Assembly: GCF_001625195.1 (NCBI RefSeq)
Contig: NC_054389.1
Location: 3,406,520-3,470,519 of the forward strand
Reading direction: 5' to 3'
Length of the DNA: 64,000 bases
Source of the DNA: Drechmeria coniospora
Taxonomy: Eukaryota > Ascomycota > Sordariomycetes > Hypocreales > Ophiocordycipitaceae
The notes under the pieces: generated by a model
Told to the model about the DNA's origin: nothing
Database searches by the model: none
What the model saw: only the letters and a program-made list of their open reading frames with translations
Program-made: the position numbers and the translations under genes
Shown: piece after piece, positions 8,980 through 20,991 of the stretch
Position numbering within the stretch: position 1 is the stretch's first letter
How the letters are laid out: every line of letters begins with the position of its first letter

Positions 8980-11975
8980 ATGAGCTTCTTTCGATCAAGT
9001 GTGGCCCGTGGGGAGTTCAGCGGCTGGAAACTTGATCGAATAGGGTCCATAACATGTAAATATACATAAAACCGAGAAACAGCACAACTGCTTCTTCTAA
9101 ACATGCTCACAGCACTGGCATGTCAGGTATACTTACTTCGAATGATCCGCTCCTGTCCACTAGTGCTGGCCCTGTACCAGTATTGGGCTCTAATGATCAC
9201 CTAGGTACTCTTTAGATCCTAGGAATTTCCTAGTGATTTCCTAGTGATTTCCTGGTGATTTTCCAGTGATCTCTTTTCTGCAATAGTCGCTAACACTTCT
9301 CAAGTATCTTGGTTAATTTTCATATTTACATATCACTTTCTACTATTAGAACATCACAGTCAAGATGGAGTTTATACTTGAGTAAATCATTGGTTAGAGT
9401 TACTGCTCTGACTCTTTAGGTGCCGAGTATGTGTATAACATGGTATACAACAATGCAGCCTACAACATGCACTGGAGGATGAGTGCAACTGGCGAGAGTC
9501 AGTAGCTGCAATTTCAGTTGTTCAAGGTTCATGCCTGACAAAACACGGGTTAGAAAAGTGCACCCTCGTGACGCAAACAGGGACTTCCAACACGGAATGT
9601 CCAGCAGAAAAAAGCCTTGTTGTTGACAAGGGCGGCCGGCCAGGCTGATAAATAATCCGAGAGGCACCGGAATTTGAAACCGGCAGAAGGACGATCATCA
9701 TGAATATACTTGGCCACGTCGATGGGCCCTGCAGAGGGCTAGCCAGGCTCCTCGGCTGTGAGTCTTGATAGTCTGGCCGTGCCTTGAAAGCGCTGAGGGC
9801 CCGCGAACCCATCATCCTAGTTTCATGATCGATATCATTGACTTCTTAGGGTCAATGATCAGAGTCTAACAAATATACTGAAGGACTTTTCCCTGGGCAG
9901 AGATGCCATCTCAAGGTTCTTAAACACGACAGAGACGAGATTGAGGGAAGTCAAAGGGTGAATGTTTGTTGTGCTCGTGTTGTTGCGCTCATCGTCGATG
10001 GCAAGGGGGAGGGGACGGGCTGGCTGAGAGCCCTATCCTGACCAGATGGCCGTTGGCCGACGGTGGGGTACATTCTATGTAGATGAGTTGTCACGAAGTA
10101 CTGCGTACTTGAACTCCGTACTGTACAGTACTTGCACTAATATTACTACTAATACACCTACTACGGAGTACTCCGTACTGAATAACACCAGTATTCACCT
10201 AAGTAAACGTGGAGAATGTTTCCGAGCGCTTGGCCTCATATCTGACAATGACGGCATCAATAAATTCAATACACGTTCCATTATCTGGGTAATAATAGAT
10301 TGTGGTACTACACATGCAGTTACATGGATGACGATATTTCCTTTCGGATGGCCGCTTCTTGCACTTGCGTTTCGAGTACTCCGTACAAGAAGCTGCGTAC
10401 AAATCTAGGAGTAGGTATATCTATCCAAGGTTACAACGCAACTGAATTGAAACATAGCACATGTGCAGTACAGTACGGAGTACTTGATGTGATAGTATAT
10501 TCTCCGTGATAGAGCAAGAATTGTTTCCATTACGTTGCATTTCCACAACACCTTGGCCTAGTTTGCGTGGATTGGGATTGCCCTCCCTACATCCCCTTCT
10601 ACTTTACTCCGTACTTGTACAGCACTTCAACCCAGTGGCGGTTGGGGGCAGATAAGTACAACTAATACTAAGCAAGTATTTACAAGAACTGTATCTCCTG
10701 TACAGTATAATTACTTGTATTACATCATAAATGACATCCGTCATGCATGGAGCCCTCCAGCATGACCCGCAACCATGCTCCAGCCTGCATATCCCCCGCG
10801 AACGTGGCGGACCCACTTAGGCAACTTGCCGACTATCAGTAGAGTGCCACAGCACAAGTACTGTGTTATTTACGGAGTATAATATACAGTACAGAATTCT
10901 TACGGAGTACTCCGAACATGTACTTGTACATCCACTTCCTGTCAATAATACTTCGGGGTAAGCGCATTAGCACATGTACATATGCCTGTACTTCCAAGTA
11001 CTTGTACTTACTTGTTTGTACTCCGTACAGTACTTACATGTATCTCACGTCGTCAATACAGCTTACCGGGTGCCTAGTTGCCAAGGCAGCTAGCTACTTC
11101 TACAAGTACGTTGATGTACGGTATCTGGTGTTGCTAATAGCAGCCAATGTTAGGAAACCTGCTAGTATGAACGGGGGATTAGTAGCACGACACGACCACG
11201 ACACAGGACCACGACACACGACGAACGACGCAAGACCCAAGACACACGGCCAACGACACACATCTCCTCCACCTCCCATCTCCCATTCTTTCCACAACCA
11301 CAAAAGCCTCGTCATTTTTTATCCCATCTACCCACACTCCTCCATTCAAGCACAAACTCGACTAGTTTCGTCGTCACCTTGCTCGCTGGCCTCGCCCCTT
11401 CCTCCCGACTGCCCAACGGAGAGTGCTGGTGACTGCACCATTTCGGGCAATGCCTCGCGCTGACTTGCAGCATCGTGGACATTTTCCATCGCGAGCACAG
11501 CCCTCCTATTTGAGGTTCGACTGCCACCTCGCGGTTACGTTCAGCTCGTAAATGTACAGACGTGTTAACCTGAACGACTGTGCCAGCCTTCATCTGCTAT
11601 CCCAACGGCGATAAGAAAAGCGGCGACGATCGCTCGTTGACAGCGGCAAAGAGAATATCGGCCCATGAAGCTGCCTCAGAAGTCGCTGCCGACTCCCAGG
11701 TCAGAGCTTCCCCGCCCCCTATCACGTTGGAGGACCCGGCATATGCGAAATCGGAGCTCCCTTTTTGACGTTGATATGATCAAGTCAAGCTCAGACTCTT
11801 TTTTCGATACAAGGCCGTTCGTGTTCGTCTCTCCCACGCCGCCGTGCATCCGTCCGAGACTGAGCATCTCCACTCCAGCTGCTAGAGCATTCTTGCATCC
11901 CCTCCACCGCTCGCGCACATACCGTCACCATCGCCCCCCCTCAACGGCTCCCATTATCTAGCCCCGAACAAGACG
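8980..11975. other. Large intergenic region between msp1 and cdh1
   Basis: About 3 kb with no gene I can support. Around 9225-9275 there is a short tandem repeat of TTTCCTAGTGA-like units. From about 10080 to 11110 the DNA is dotted with the motif TACGGAGTA/TACTCCGTA, including a full palindrome near 10162-10177 and a partial one near 10903. From 11160 to 11960 it becomes C-rich and gene-promoter-like (CACGACA and TCCCCT runs), probably the cdh1 promoter and leader. Confidence 0.55.
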
Positions 11976-13979
11976 ATGCAGCCACAGTATTCGGCCCTTG
12001 CGGGCGCGGCATCTTCCAGCAGAGGCATCACTTCTACTAGGACACCCACCAGCCCACCTCGTCTTGCTACGCCGCCGCCGCCGCCGCCGCCAACCCACCC
12101 TTCGGACTGTTCCCGGCACGAACGCAAACAAAAAGCCCAAATTGTCAACGTTAACGCAAAGACCACGCACAGTCGAGCTCGGATACACGATGTCGCCTCA
12201 AAACCTGCCGCTCTGGATGCTGGAGCTGTTGACAGTGCTTTGCTTCAAGAACCTCTACTACACGCGCATCGCGATAGCGCTTCTGGCACGAGCCCTCGCC
12301 GGAAGCGCCAGAGAATACACGGTGACCGGTTGGTATTCCTTGCATATTTTTGGCTCGCCTGTCGGCGTCACCGTGTCAACGTCTGTTAAGTGAGGCTAGG
12401 GCTAACGTCAGTCTAGTTTCATCCCCTCCCGCTCTGGTCAAGATTTGCAGGCCAGCTTCAGCCTTCTCCACGAGGACGGTTCCCCAACGACGCCTTCGAG
12501 GCAAAAGAAGCGAACGCCTCACGGCGAGCTTCATTTTCAGAAAAGTAAGTTGCTTCTCTCGATACCAGCTCGTGCGCTCGTGACTCTGCTGACAGCTCGA
12601 TCTCTCAAGCCGAGGAGGCGAACCGCACTTTCTCCACTCTTCTTCGGGCCGAGCTCTTTGAGAGCTCAGTGCCCCAACCGAGCCCCCCAACGATATCCCC
12701 GGAAATCTCTCTTCCAGCCTCCTCCCAGGGCGGAATGGACGGCACACGAGCACGCACGCCGCCCGGTAACGGCACTGCTTCTCCCCTCCCCTCGTCGTTG
12801 ACTCCATCGACTCCGCATAAGAATCTTTTTTCTTACATATCCTCCCGTCATCAACATCACATTGCCGGCCATCCAACGCCGTCCAAAACGCCCCAGGGAC
12901 GCCACGGCCCCAACCTGGACACTAGAGCTGAGATATACAGCCTGTCCCCCGTTCGCTTTGGCAGCCAGCAACTGCTCCTTAGCCCCCGGAGACAGCCCCG
13001 AGCTGTCAGCAAGGTTCCATACAAGGTCCTCGATGCCCCCGAGCTGGCGGATGACTTTTACTTAAACCTCGTCGATTGGGGAAGTTCCAACATGCTAGGC
13101 GTGGGCCTGGGTGCAAGCGTTTACATGTGGAATGCCCAGACAAGCAAGGTCAGCAAACTATGCACGCTCGAGGATGACACTGTCACCAGCGTGTCCTGGA
13201 TACAGAAGGGAACACATCTGGCCATCGGCACCGGCAAGGGCTTGGTTCAGATCTGGGATGCGGAGAAGACGAGGAGGCTGCGGACCATGACCGGGCACAC
13301 CGCGCGGGTTGGTTCGTTAGCCTGGAATACCCATATTTTGACCTCTGGGTCACGAGACAGGCTCATTTATCATCGAGATGTTCGCGCTCCCGACCAGTGG
13401 CTCAGGAAGCTTGTCGGACACAAGCAAGAGGTGTGTGGGCTGAAATGGAACTGCGAGGATGGGCAACTAGCAAGCGGAGGGAACGACAACAAGTTAATAG
13501 TCTGGGATAAGCTCTCAGATACGCCGCTGTGGAAGTTTTCCGAACACACAGCTGCTGTCAAGGCCATCTCATGGTCTCCCCATCAACGTGGCCTGCTCGC
13601 TTCCGGGGGTGGCACTGCAGATCGGCGAATCATCTTCCACGATACAGTCAAAGGCTCCATCATCAACGAAATCGACACAGGCAGCCAGGTGTGCAACATT
13701 GCCTGGTCGAAAAACTCGAATGAGATAGTGTCCACGCACGGTTACAGTCAGAACCAGATTGTGGTTTGGAAGTATCCCTCAATGACCCAGGTCGCCAGCT
13801 TGACGGGGCACACCTATCGTGTTCTGTACCTTGCCATGAGCCCGGACGGCCGTGTCGTCGTCACTGGCGCTGGTGATGAAACATTGCGCTTCTGGTCAGT
13901 CTTTGGCCGTCGCCCGGGATCTCGGGAGGAGGGCGAGAGCGGTGGAGGTCCGCTGACTGATTGGGGCATTATTCGGTGA
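11976..13979 (+). CDS. cdh1: APC/C activator Cdh1 (fizzy-related)
   Basis: WD40 co-activator that recruits D-box and KEN-box substrates to the anaphase-promoting complex in late mitosis and G1. Exons 11976-12328, 12417-12544 and 12610-13979 give 616 residues. The N-terminus is disordered, with a poly-proline run encoded by a CCG repeat near 12070-12090. The C-box DRFIPSR (about 117-123) is restored across intron 1 (donor GTTGGT, branch GGCTAAC), followed by DLQASFSLLHEDGSP and HGELHFQKTEEANRTFSTLL. Seven WD repeats occupy roughly 310-600, with the family core QPRAVSKVPYKVLDAPELAD before them. The protein ends in the Ile-Arg tail WGIIR that docks on APC/C. The start rests on homology with related fungal proteins; a shorter start is possible. 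Confidence 0.93.
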
Positions 13980-14939
13980 AGTGGCCTCGGAGGATAATCA
14001 GATTGCCCCGTGTTGTGGCTTGCACTGTCTGATTTAAGATGCGCAAATCACAATCTGTATCAATCGGAAGAGTCGATTGCATAGCATCAAGGCTTCTTCC
14101 TCACCAGGAGCATACCTCCCTTCGACCCCGGTTGATAGCGTCACAGCATGGTTCCCCAGAACCGACCTTCATCAATGTCCACTTCCATCCCTTGCCGTCT
14201 TGCTTTCAGCGGCACAGCAGCAGAAGCAGATTAGCTAGCTGCCTTAGCTGATCCCGTCAGGATGCAAAATCACTGGCAATGTCACGACCGTCTCTATATA
14301 CCACCCCAAGGGAGAGAGGGCAAGTACGACGAAGCATACTGCCTCACTCCACTGTTTTTGAGCTAAAGACGGACAAATGCCTAGGGTGTTGTCCGGGTGG
14401 GGGGGGGGCTGAGCCCACACATCGATGGATATATTTGCCAATTTGGGCATTTTCAGTTTGGGTTCGTCCTGGTTTGAAGGTAGGGCCTCCTGCGGCTGTC
14501 ATGATGCCTGGGAAGTAACCTATTCACTGTTGTCGTTTTGTATCATCATACTTCGTAGCGTCGCAGAAGTGGAAGCGAGTCGAGGGAAACATTCTTCGAA
14601 GTCTAGAATCTAGTCCATCGCCTTGAGCGTTCGTCTGCCCTATGCTAGTTCAAGTGGCACAGTTTTGTCCCATGCACGAGCACTGAGTTGATGCACACGA
14701 GCAGTATCATACGTTGCCTCTCATGGCCCAGTCAGTCGGAGCAAACACGAAGGGCCACATTCAAATAGATCAAAAAACTCTAACCGCAGAAGTTGCAAAG
14801 CACTGACGAACTCTTCATTGAACCAACGCAAATCCCCTCCTTGGACGCTCGCTCGCTGATGGGAAGGGGTTTGAGAATAGCTCCAAAACACAATGGCGAA
14901 GGGCAAAACACAACATTGGTTCCAAATCCCAACTCATCG
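13980..14939. other. Convergent intergenic region between cdh1 and gpc1
   Basis: 3' flanks of two convergent genes. No gene or RNA is recognised. A run of about ten G lies near 14400-14409. Confidence 0.6.
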
Positions 14940-16619
14940 TTATTTGCCGGCTTTCCGTTCTCGCGAGGCGGCTTCCTCTCCACAATCAACTCCAGTTGAC
15001 GTAGCGGCCATTGCTCTGTCGATAAGATTGTCGTTATCCAAGCACTTGTTTCGAAGACTGTCGGTATCACAATGATGGTCGGTTATGGGTTCCCCACCGA
15101 AGCCCACATCGATGATCCGCACAGCATTGGATGTGACAACGTTGTTGACTGACGGCCCGTCTGGACATGGTGTCATGATGGGAGACTGCAGCATATGCTC
15201 CGGAGTGCTTTGCCAATGTAGAACCTCAGCCTTCATGGCCTCGAGCTCCTTCTGAAAGCGTTTGCCAAAAACATCGATGTAGTACGTCGAGCCGTTGTAT
15301 ATGCTCCACGCGAAGACGGCGAGAAGAAATGCAGCAGAGGCATATCGGCTAATGAACCACAGAGGACATGGCAGCATAGTTAGCACGGCGTAGCTGTACT
15401 GGATCATCATGAAAGCCGGCTCCTGCAAGCTGCCTGGAAGAGCCAGGACAGCCCTCCCGATCCAGGTTCTGGAGTAAGAACGGCGCAACCAAGTAAAGGA
15501 CGTGGGTCGGCCTGCAGCAATCTTCTCTCGACGGCGGACGGTGATGAAGATGTAGTAGCTAAGCTGCCACAAGGCATAGGGAATAGTGCTCCAGGCCAGC
15601 ATGGACGCGACATTGGCATACGCCGTCGGGGAATTAGGGGGCGAGTTCTTTATTGTCCAGATGGCTGGAAATCGTCCCCTCTGCTGCTCCGGAGTGAGGA
15701 GATGGACGATGCAGTGGAGCGTGGCACATGGCATGATGTGGATGAAGAGGGAGGTGACCTTGTCGAAGCTGTGGAAGACCAGAGAGTTGCGCCACATGAT
15801 TATCGCCACGGCATTATTTCCAAATGCAAGACAATAGGCAGCTGTGAAGAGGCGCTTGGAACTTGGGAAGACCCAGATGCTCAGGGTCAGCAGTGCATTG
15901 ACAAAATAGCAAAGGTCGGCAAGAAAGTAGTGGTAACCGCGATGGTGGTAGATGAGGAAGCGGACGGGCATGAAGTAGACGAGCTGGGCAGTATACCACA
16001 GGTGGAAGTACTGGGGAAAGCCGCCAATGAGGTATCCGCTTATGAAGATGTTCATGACGCCACAGATGAAGGATATTTTCTCGCGCAAGCTGACTGCCTT
16101 TGTATCGTTCCACTGGGTGGTAAGGTTGCTAACGCGTTGACGCATTCGTTTGCGGTAGCGATCTAACTGCTCGTCCGCCGTGGGCACGCGGCGACGCCAT
16201 TCCTCCACCATACGATCGCGGGCAAGCTGAGTTTTGGACTTAAGGACATCTCTGGACTTGCGGACCTTCTTGGTCTGGGCCGATATGCCCTTCTGGAGCT
16301 TCTCGAGTTGTTGCGGGATGGCGAGGTTGTCGAGAAGGTCGAGCACAGTGAGCCGGTCCAGTGGTGGCAAGGGATCCCAATCGTCATGGTACGAGTTGCT
16401 TCCTGAGAAGGAAGAATTCCGTGACTGCCTGGGGCTGCTTGCCTTGAATGACCCAAAGGACGGAGACTCGGGGATAGCAACGTTGTCGGGGAGCGCCGAA
16501 TGAGCGGGTGGCGGTGGTGATGTATCCTCTTGCTCTGCCAGCCCTACATTCGATCGTGGATCTGATCCTGGGCTTGCTTCGTCCATGGCACTTGTCGTCG
16601 AACTTGGCATCGATGTCAA
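14940..16619 (-). CDS. gpc1: Glycerophosphocholine acyltransferase Gpc1
   Basis: Multi-pass membrane enzyme (former DUF2838 family) that acylates glycerophosphocholine with acyl-CoA to form lysophosphatidylcholine, part of phosphatidylcholine remodelling, presumably in the ER. Single exon of 559 residues. The first ~85 residues are Ser/Pro-rich and disordered. A conserved basic segment follows (about 85-175: DPLPPLDRLTVLDLLDNLA ... YRKRMRQRVSNLTTQWND). From about 180 to 460 there are roughly eight hydrophobic segments with family blocks FPQYFHLWYTAQLVYFMPVR, YHHRGYHYFLADLCYFVN and FGNNAVAIIMWRNSLVFHS, in which the His and Asn residues are conserved and likely functional. The C-terminal ~90 residues are hydrophilic and diverged. 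It shares a 1.1-kb divergent upstream region with mcd4. Confidence 0.92.
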   Translation of the reverse strand: MTSMPSSTTSAMDEASPGSDPRSNVGLAEQEDTSPPPPAHSALPDNVAIPESPSFGSFKASSPRQSRNSSFSGSNSYHDDWDPLPPLDRLTVLDLLDNLAIPQQLEKLQKGISAQTKKVRKSRDVLKSKTQLARDRMVEEWRRRVPTADEQLDRYRKRMRQRVSNLTTQWNDTKAVSLREKISFICGVMNIFISGYLIGGFPQYFHLWYTAQLVYFMPVRFLIYHHRGYHYFLADLCYFVNALLTLSIWVFPSSKRLFTAAYCLAFGNNAVAIIMWRNSLVFHSFDKVTSLFIHIMPCATLHCIVHLLTPEQQRGRFPAIWTIKNSPPNSPTAYANVASMLAWSTIPYALWQLSYYIFITVRRREKIAAGRPTSFTWLRRSYSRTWIGRAVLALPGSLQEPAFMMIQYSYAVLTMLPCPLWFISRYASAAFLLAVFAWSIYNGSTYYIDVFGKRFQKELEAMKAEVLHWQSTPEHMLQSPIMTPCPDGPSVNNVVTSNAVRIIDVGFGGEPITDHHCDTDSLRNKCLDNDNLIDRAMAATSTGVDCGEEAASRERKAGK

Positions 16620-17730
16620 CAGTACTTAGAGACACCAAGTTTAGCTTAAGCAGGCCTTTCAGGAGACCTTTTTTCCATGAAATTGCAGCGTACAGATCGT
16701 GTTGGGGACTCGTGGACGTTCTGCGCAAGGATGTTGGGGTAGGTACTGTACCTCAGGTGACCACATTAAGAACAGAGTATTAGGCGCTTGGCCGATGCAC
16801 AACTACAGTACAAACAGTACGTGCAGATGCGAGTACACTTAATAAAAGTGCTTAATGAAGTATGGTACGGAATTAGGCGTACTCTCGAGGTTCAAGGCTT
16901 ACTGTAGTTCCGCCTATAAGTAATGTACGTTGTTGTGGAAGAGAAGATCAGGTACTAGGTAAGAATACAAGTATTAGTAGGATCATACAACTATGCTCAA
17001 CAAGCTTTCTTTGGACTGCTTTTAATTAGCAAACGATATATTCAATTGTGATTTATAGTCACAAACTCATACGGCATGCCTGAATATTTAGCAAGGCTGG
17101 AGATAGGGATCCACCTCTACTGCTCCCCTCTCCTCTAAGGGGAAGCTCCACTCTGTCTTCCTTCTAAGTACTCCGTAAAATAGGGAGGGAGTACAGTACA
17201 TGTACAAGTATTAATGTATTACTTACCTAGTATCTGGTTCTCCCTTCTAGCTTCTGTATGCAGGCAGGTCAGCCCATTAAGCTGTACGGGGAGACATTGA
17301 GGAAACTACGAGCAGGTTAGTGCTCAAAAAGTCAATCAAGTACACTCAACTATAGTCAATGTGAGCAGTGAAGTAATAATAGTTGCTGGGGTTTTATTCC
17401 AGCTTGGCTGAGCTCCAGGTTTATTTTACTACAGTACAGAGCACAAGTACTGTAAGTACAAGTACAAGTACAGCATGCGAGTGAGTTGCGCTAGTCGTGG
17501 AGATCGGGTTGCGCGTCTGCGCGTTACATGCACAGTAGTAACTCCTGTCCTTGATTCATACCTTACATTGACATCCGCCTGGAAGGCTTCAAGTTTCGGT
17601 GCGAGCCAGACAGTCCGCAACTCCCTTCTCTGGAAATGCCATGAGATCGCCTTAACGGACACACCGCCAAACATTACGGGCCGCCGCCTATTACTCTCTC
17701 AAAACCCTCTGGCCCCCCATCGCCCTCGTA
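16620..17730. other. Divergent promoter region of gpc1 and mcd4
   Basis: No gene is visible. The region contains scattered TACTCCGTA/TACGGAGTA-like motifs and runs of GTACAAGTACAAGTACAAG near 17440-17475. The two genes are transcribed away from each other, so their promoters should lie here. Confidence 0.55.
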
Positions 17731-20700
17731 ATGACGGCTCTCAGTCGGTTTGCCTTCTTGGCGATGGCGGTAGTTTTTCATCTTGTCTATATTCTTTCCA
17801 TTTTCGATGTGTACTTTGTTAGCCCCATTGTGTCGGGCATGCGCGTCTTTGGCATCGATCGAGCCGCTTCAGCGAAACCTCCCGCCGACAGGCTGGTTCT
17901 CTTCGTTGGTAAGCTCAACTTCTCCACCTCTTCTTTCCTCTACAATGACAGCGCTCTGAACTAACCGGCATCCTCCTCAGGCGATGGGCTACGCGCTGAC
18001 AAAGCTTTCCAGTCCTTTCCTGAACCGTATCCTACGTCAGAGCAAGACCTGGTTCCAAGGCCACTTGCACCCTTTCTCCGTTCTCGCGTACTTCATAAAG
18101 GAACTTTTGGCGTTTCGCACACGCGAGTCCCGACCGAATCGCGCCCGGGACACGTCGCTCTGATCGCAGGCCTCTACGAAGATGTCTCTGCTGTTGCGAC
18201 AGGCTGGAAGCTCAACCCCGTTGATTTTGACAGTGTCTTTAATCGTAGCCGCCATACTTGGAGCTGGGGAAGTCCTGACATCCTGCCCATGTTCGAGCGC
18301 GGCGCCGTTCCCGGTCGTGTCGATGCTGCCATGTATGAGCACGAATTCGAAGACTTTTCTCAAGACGCCACCCGGCTCGACTATTGGGTTTTTGATCACG
18401 TCAAGGAATTCTTCGCCCAAGCAGGCACGAACCGGACACTCGAGAAGGCCCTTCGTCAGGACAGGAACGTATTCTTCTTGCATTTACTTGGCCTTGATAC
18501 TAGTGGCCACGCATACCGACCTTATTCGAAAGAGTATCTGAGTAACATCAAGGTTGTCGACCAGGGAGTCAAAGAGGTGACGGAGCTGATTCAAGACTTC
18601 TACGGTGATGACCGTACCGCCTTTGTTTTCACTGCCGATCACGGAATGAGCGACTGGGGCAGCCACGGGGATGGTCACCCAGATAACACGCGTACGCCAC
18701 TCATTTCATGGGGTGCTGGAGTGGCTCCCCCCAAGCTGTACCCTGAAACCGCTGCTCCTGGTCACGATGACTACTCGTCTGATTGGGGCCTTGACCATGT
18801 CCAGAGGCACGACGTTTCCCAGGCCGATATCGCTGCTCTGATGTCATACTTGATCGGGACAGAATTTCCCGCAAACTCGGTCGGCAAACTCCCGCTCTCC
18901 TATCTCTTGGCGGACAACCGTGAGAAAGCCCAAGCATTGCTTGTCAATGCGCAAGGAATCCTCGAAATGTACCGCGTCAAGGAAGAAAGGAAGAGAGCAA
19001 ACGAGCTTCGGTTCAAACCATATCGACCCTTGAGCGATCAAGGATACACCCCGGATCAACGCATATCCTCCATCCGGGGCCTGATCGCAGCAGCGCAGTA
19101 CGAGGAAGCCATCGAAGAGTCCGATGCGCTGATTGGGATTGCCCTCGATGGGCTTCGCTATCTTCAGACGTATGACTGGTTGTTCCTGCGCGCACTCGTC
19201 ACCGTCGGCTATCTGGGCTGGATGGCGTATGCCTTGACCACAGTCATTGACACCTATGTCATAGAGGAAGTCGTCCTTCCCAAGCGGACCGTCGCGAGCG
19301 TCGGCGTTTTTTCGTCCATCCTGATGGCACTCTATGCGTCGTTCTTGATGTCAAAGTCTCCACCAACCTACTACGCCTATGCCTTCTTTCCAGTTTTCTT
19401 CTGGGAAGAAGTTTTCGCCCACCGCGATAGTCTTGCCACTGGCCGTAAGCTTCTCTTCGCGCACATTACGTCGCACAGAGAAGCTGTGGCATTCCTGACG
19501 CACACTGTCATGTTCATTGCCGTCCTCCAGTCCCTAGTAAGTTCGGATGACGCCCGCCGATATCCGCTGCTGCCGTCCTTGCATCTAACAGGTTGCAGGC
19601 ATTGGGCTACATTTATCGCGAGATCTTGACGGGAATTTTCGTCTTGTTGTCAGTTTGGCCGGCTACATATGGCATCTCCTTCCTTGAAAAGCACGCCGTA
19701 TTGAGCATGACCTGGCTTGCCTCGTGTTTGGCTATGAGCACATTCACGTTGCTTCCTGCCATGAAGGTTGAGAGCGTTCCACTAATGTTGGTTTATAAAT
19801 CCCCGACGGTCTGCTTCTTGCCACCACCATTCTTACCATTTTCTGTAGCCTCATCGGCGGCACGGCTATGGCCCTCATCGGCGTCCTCTATTTGCTTCTG
19901 GAAGACCACGTTTTGTCCGAGTTTCCGAGGGATCGCAAAACTGGCCCCAGCGGCGATGGCACAGATCGCATGGTCAGGCGCATCGTCACTGGAGTTCAAG
20001 TACGGCCATCTTTCGCATCTGCGCTATCCTGGAATTCACTAACCGTTCACGTTGTAGACAGGTCTCATTCCCTTGGCAATGTTGGTGACACGCTCCAGTG
20101 CTCTGAGCCTGCAAGCCAAGCAAGGGCTGCCTCTGGGTAACCAAATGGTAGCGTGGTCTGTGCTTGGTACGTTTCCCTTGTCCTTTGTGCCCAATACTGG
20201 TCAGAAAGCTATACTCGTATGGCTAGAATGTCAAGCCGAAACTAACCCGTGGGCTAGTGGTATCGTTTCTTATACCCCTGTCCTATAAATTGCAGTCAAA
20301 CACACATTACATGCATCGACTGGCTGTCATGTTTCTCACCTGCGCGCCGACCTTCATCATCTTGACCATCTCCTACGAGGGACTGTTCTATGTAGCTTTT
20401 AGTATTACATTGCTACTCTGGGTTCGCCTTGAGTACGCATTGGAGATATTCTCAAGATCGACGGCAGAGGCAAACGACGAATCACCAACGTCAACCTCGA
20501 GCCCCGTTCGTCGAAGCGGTTCACGCGTACGACCATTGAGGCTGTCGGATGCGCGAGTAGCCCTCCTCTTCATGGTTCTCCTGCAGTCGGCGTTTTTCAG
20601 CACCGGCAACGTGGCTTCCGTCTCATCCTTCAGCCTGGAGAGTGTATATCGCCTCATACCGATATTTGACCCTTTCTCACAAGGCGCCCTTCTCATCTTG

Positions 20701-20991
20701 AAGCTAATGATTCCGTTTGCCTTGATCTCAGCCAATTTGGGGGTTCTCAATAAGAGGCTAGGCGTGGCACCGTCAGCTCTCTTTATGCTTGTCATGGCGG
20801 CGAGTGACATCCTCACCCTCTATTTCTTCTGGGTGGTGAAGGACGAAGGGTCATGGTTGGAGATTGGGTCGACGATCAGTCACTTCGCAATTGCGAGCCT
20901 TTTGTGTGTGTTTGTTGCTGGGCTTGAAGGGGTCAGCGCCATCCTCATTGCAGGCATTGACGTTGATGTTGATGAGATGAAGACCAAATAG
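17731..20991 (+). CDS. mcd4: GPI ethanolamine phosphate transferase 1 (Mcd4/PIG-N)
   Basis: ER enzyme that transfers ethanolamine phosphate from phosphatidylethanolamine to the first mannose of the GPI anchor precursor. Six exons (17731-17908, 17981-19536, 19599-19786, 19849-19999, 20058-20166, 20258-20991) give 971 residues, normal for the family. An N-terminal membrane segment (about 9-29) precedes a lumenal alkaline-phosphatase-like domain. That domain has DGLRADKAF (from about 61), HVALIAGLYEDVSAVATGW and the metal-binding block TADHGMSDWGSHGDG (about 277-291). The C-terminal half holds more than ten hydrophobic segments, including LQAKQGLPLGNQMVAW and APTFIILTISYEGLFYVAF. All introns start GT and end AG, and their phases agree. 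Intron 3 uses a GTTGGT donor. The start at MTALSRFAFLAMAVVFH fits the family. Confidence 0.95.

Noticed and set aside
9416..9815. Two overlapping minus-strand open frames
   Set aside because: No similarity to known proteins, no splice-consistent extension and a mixed low-value composition.
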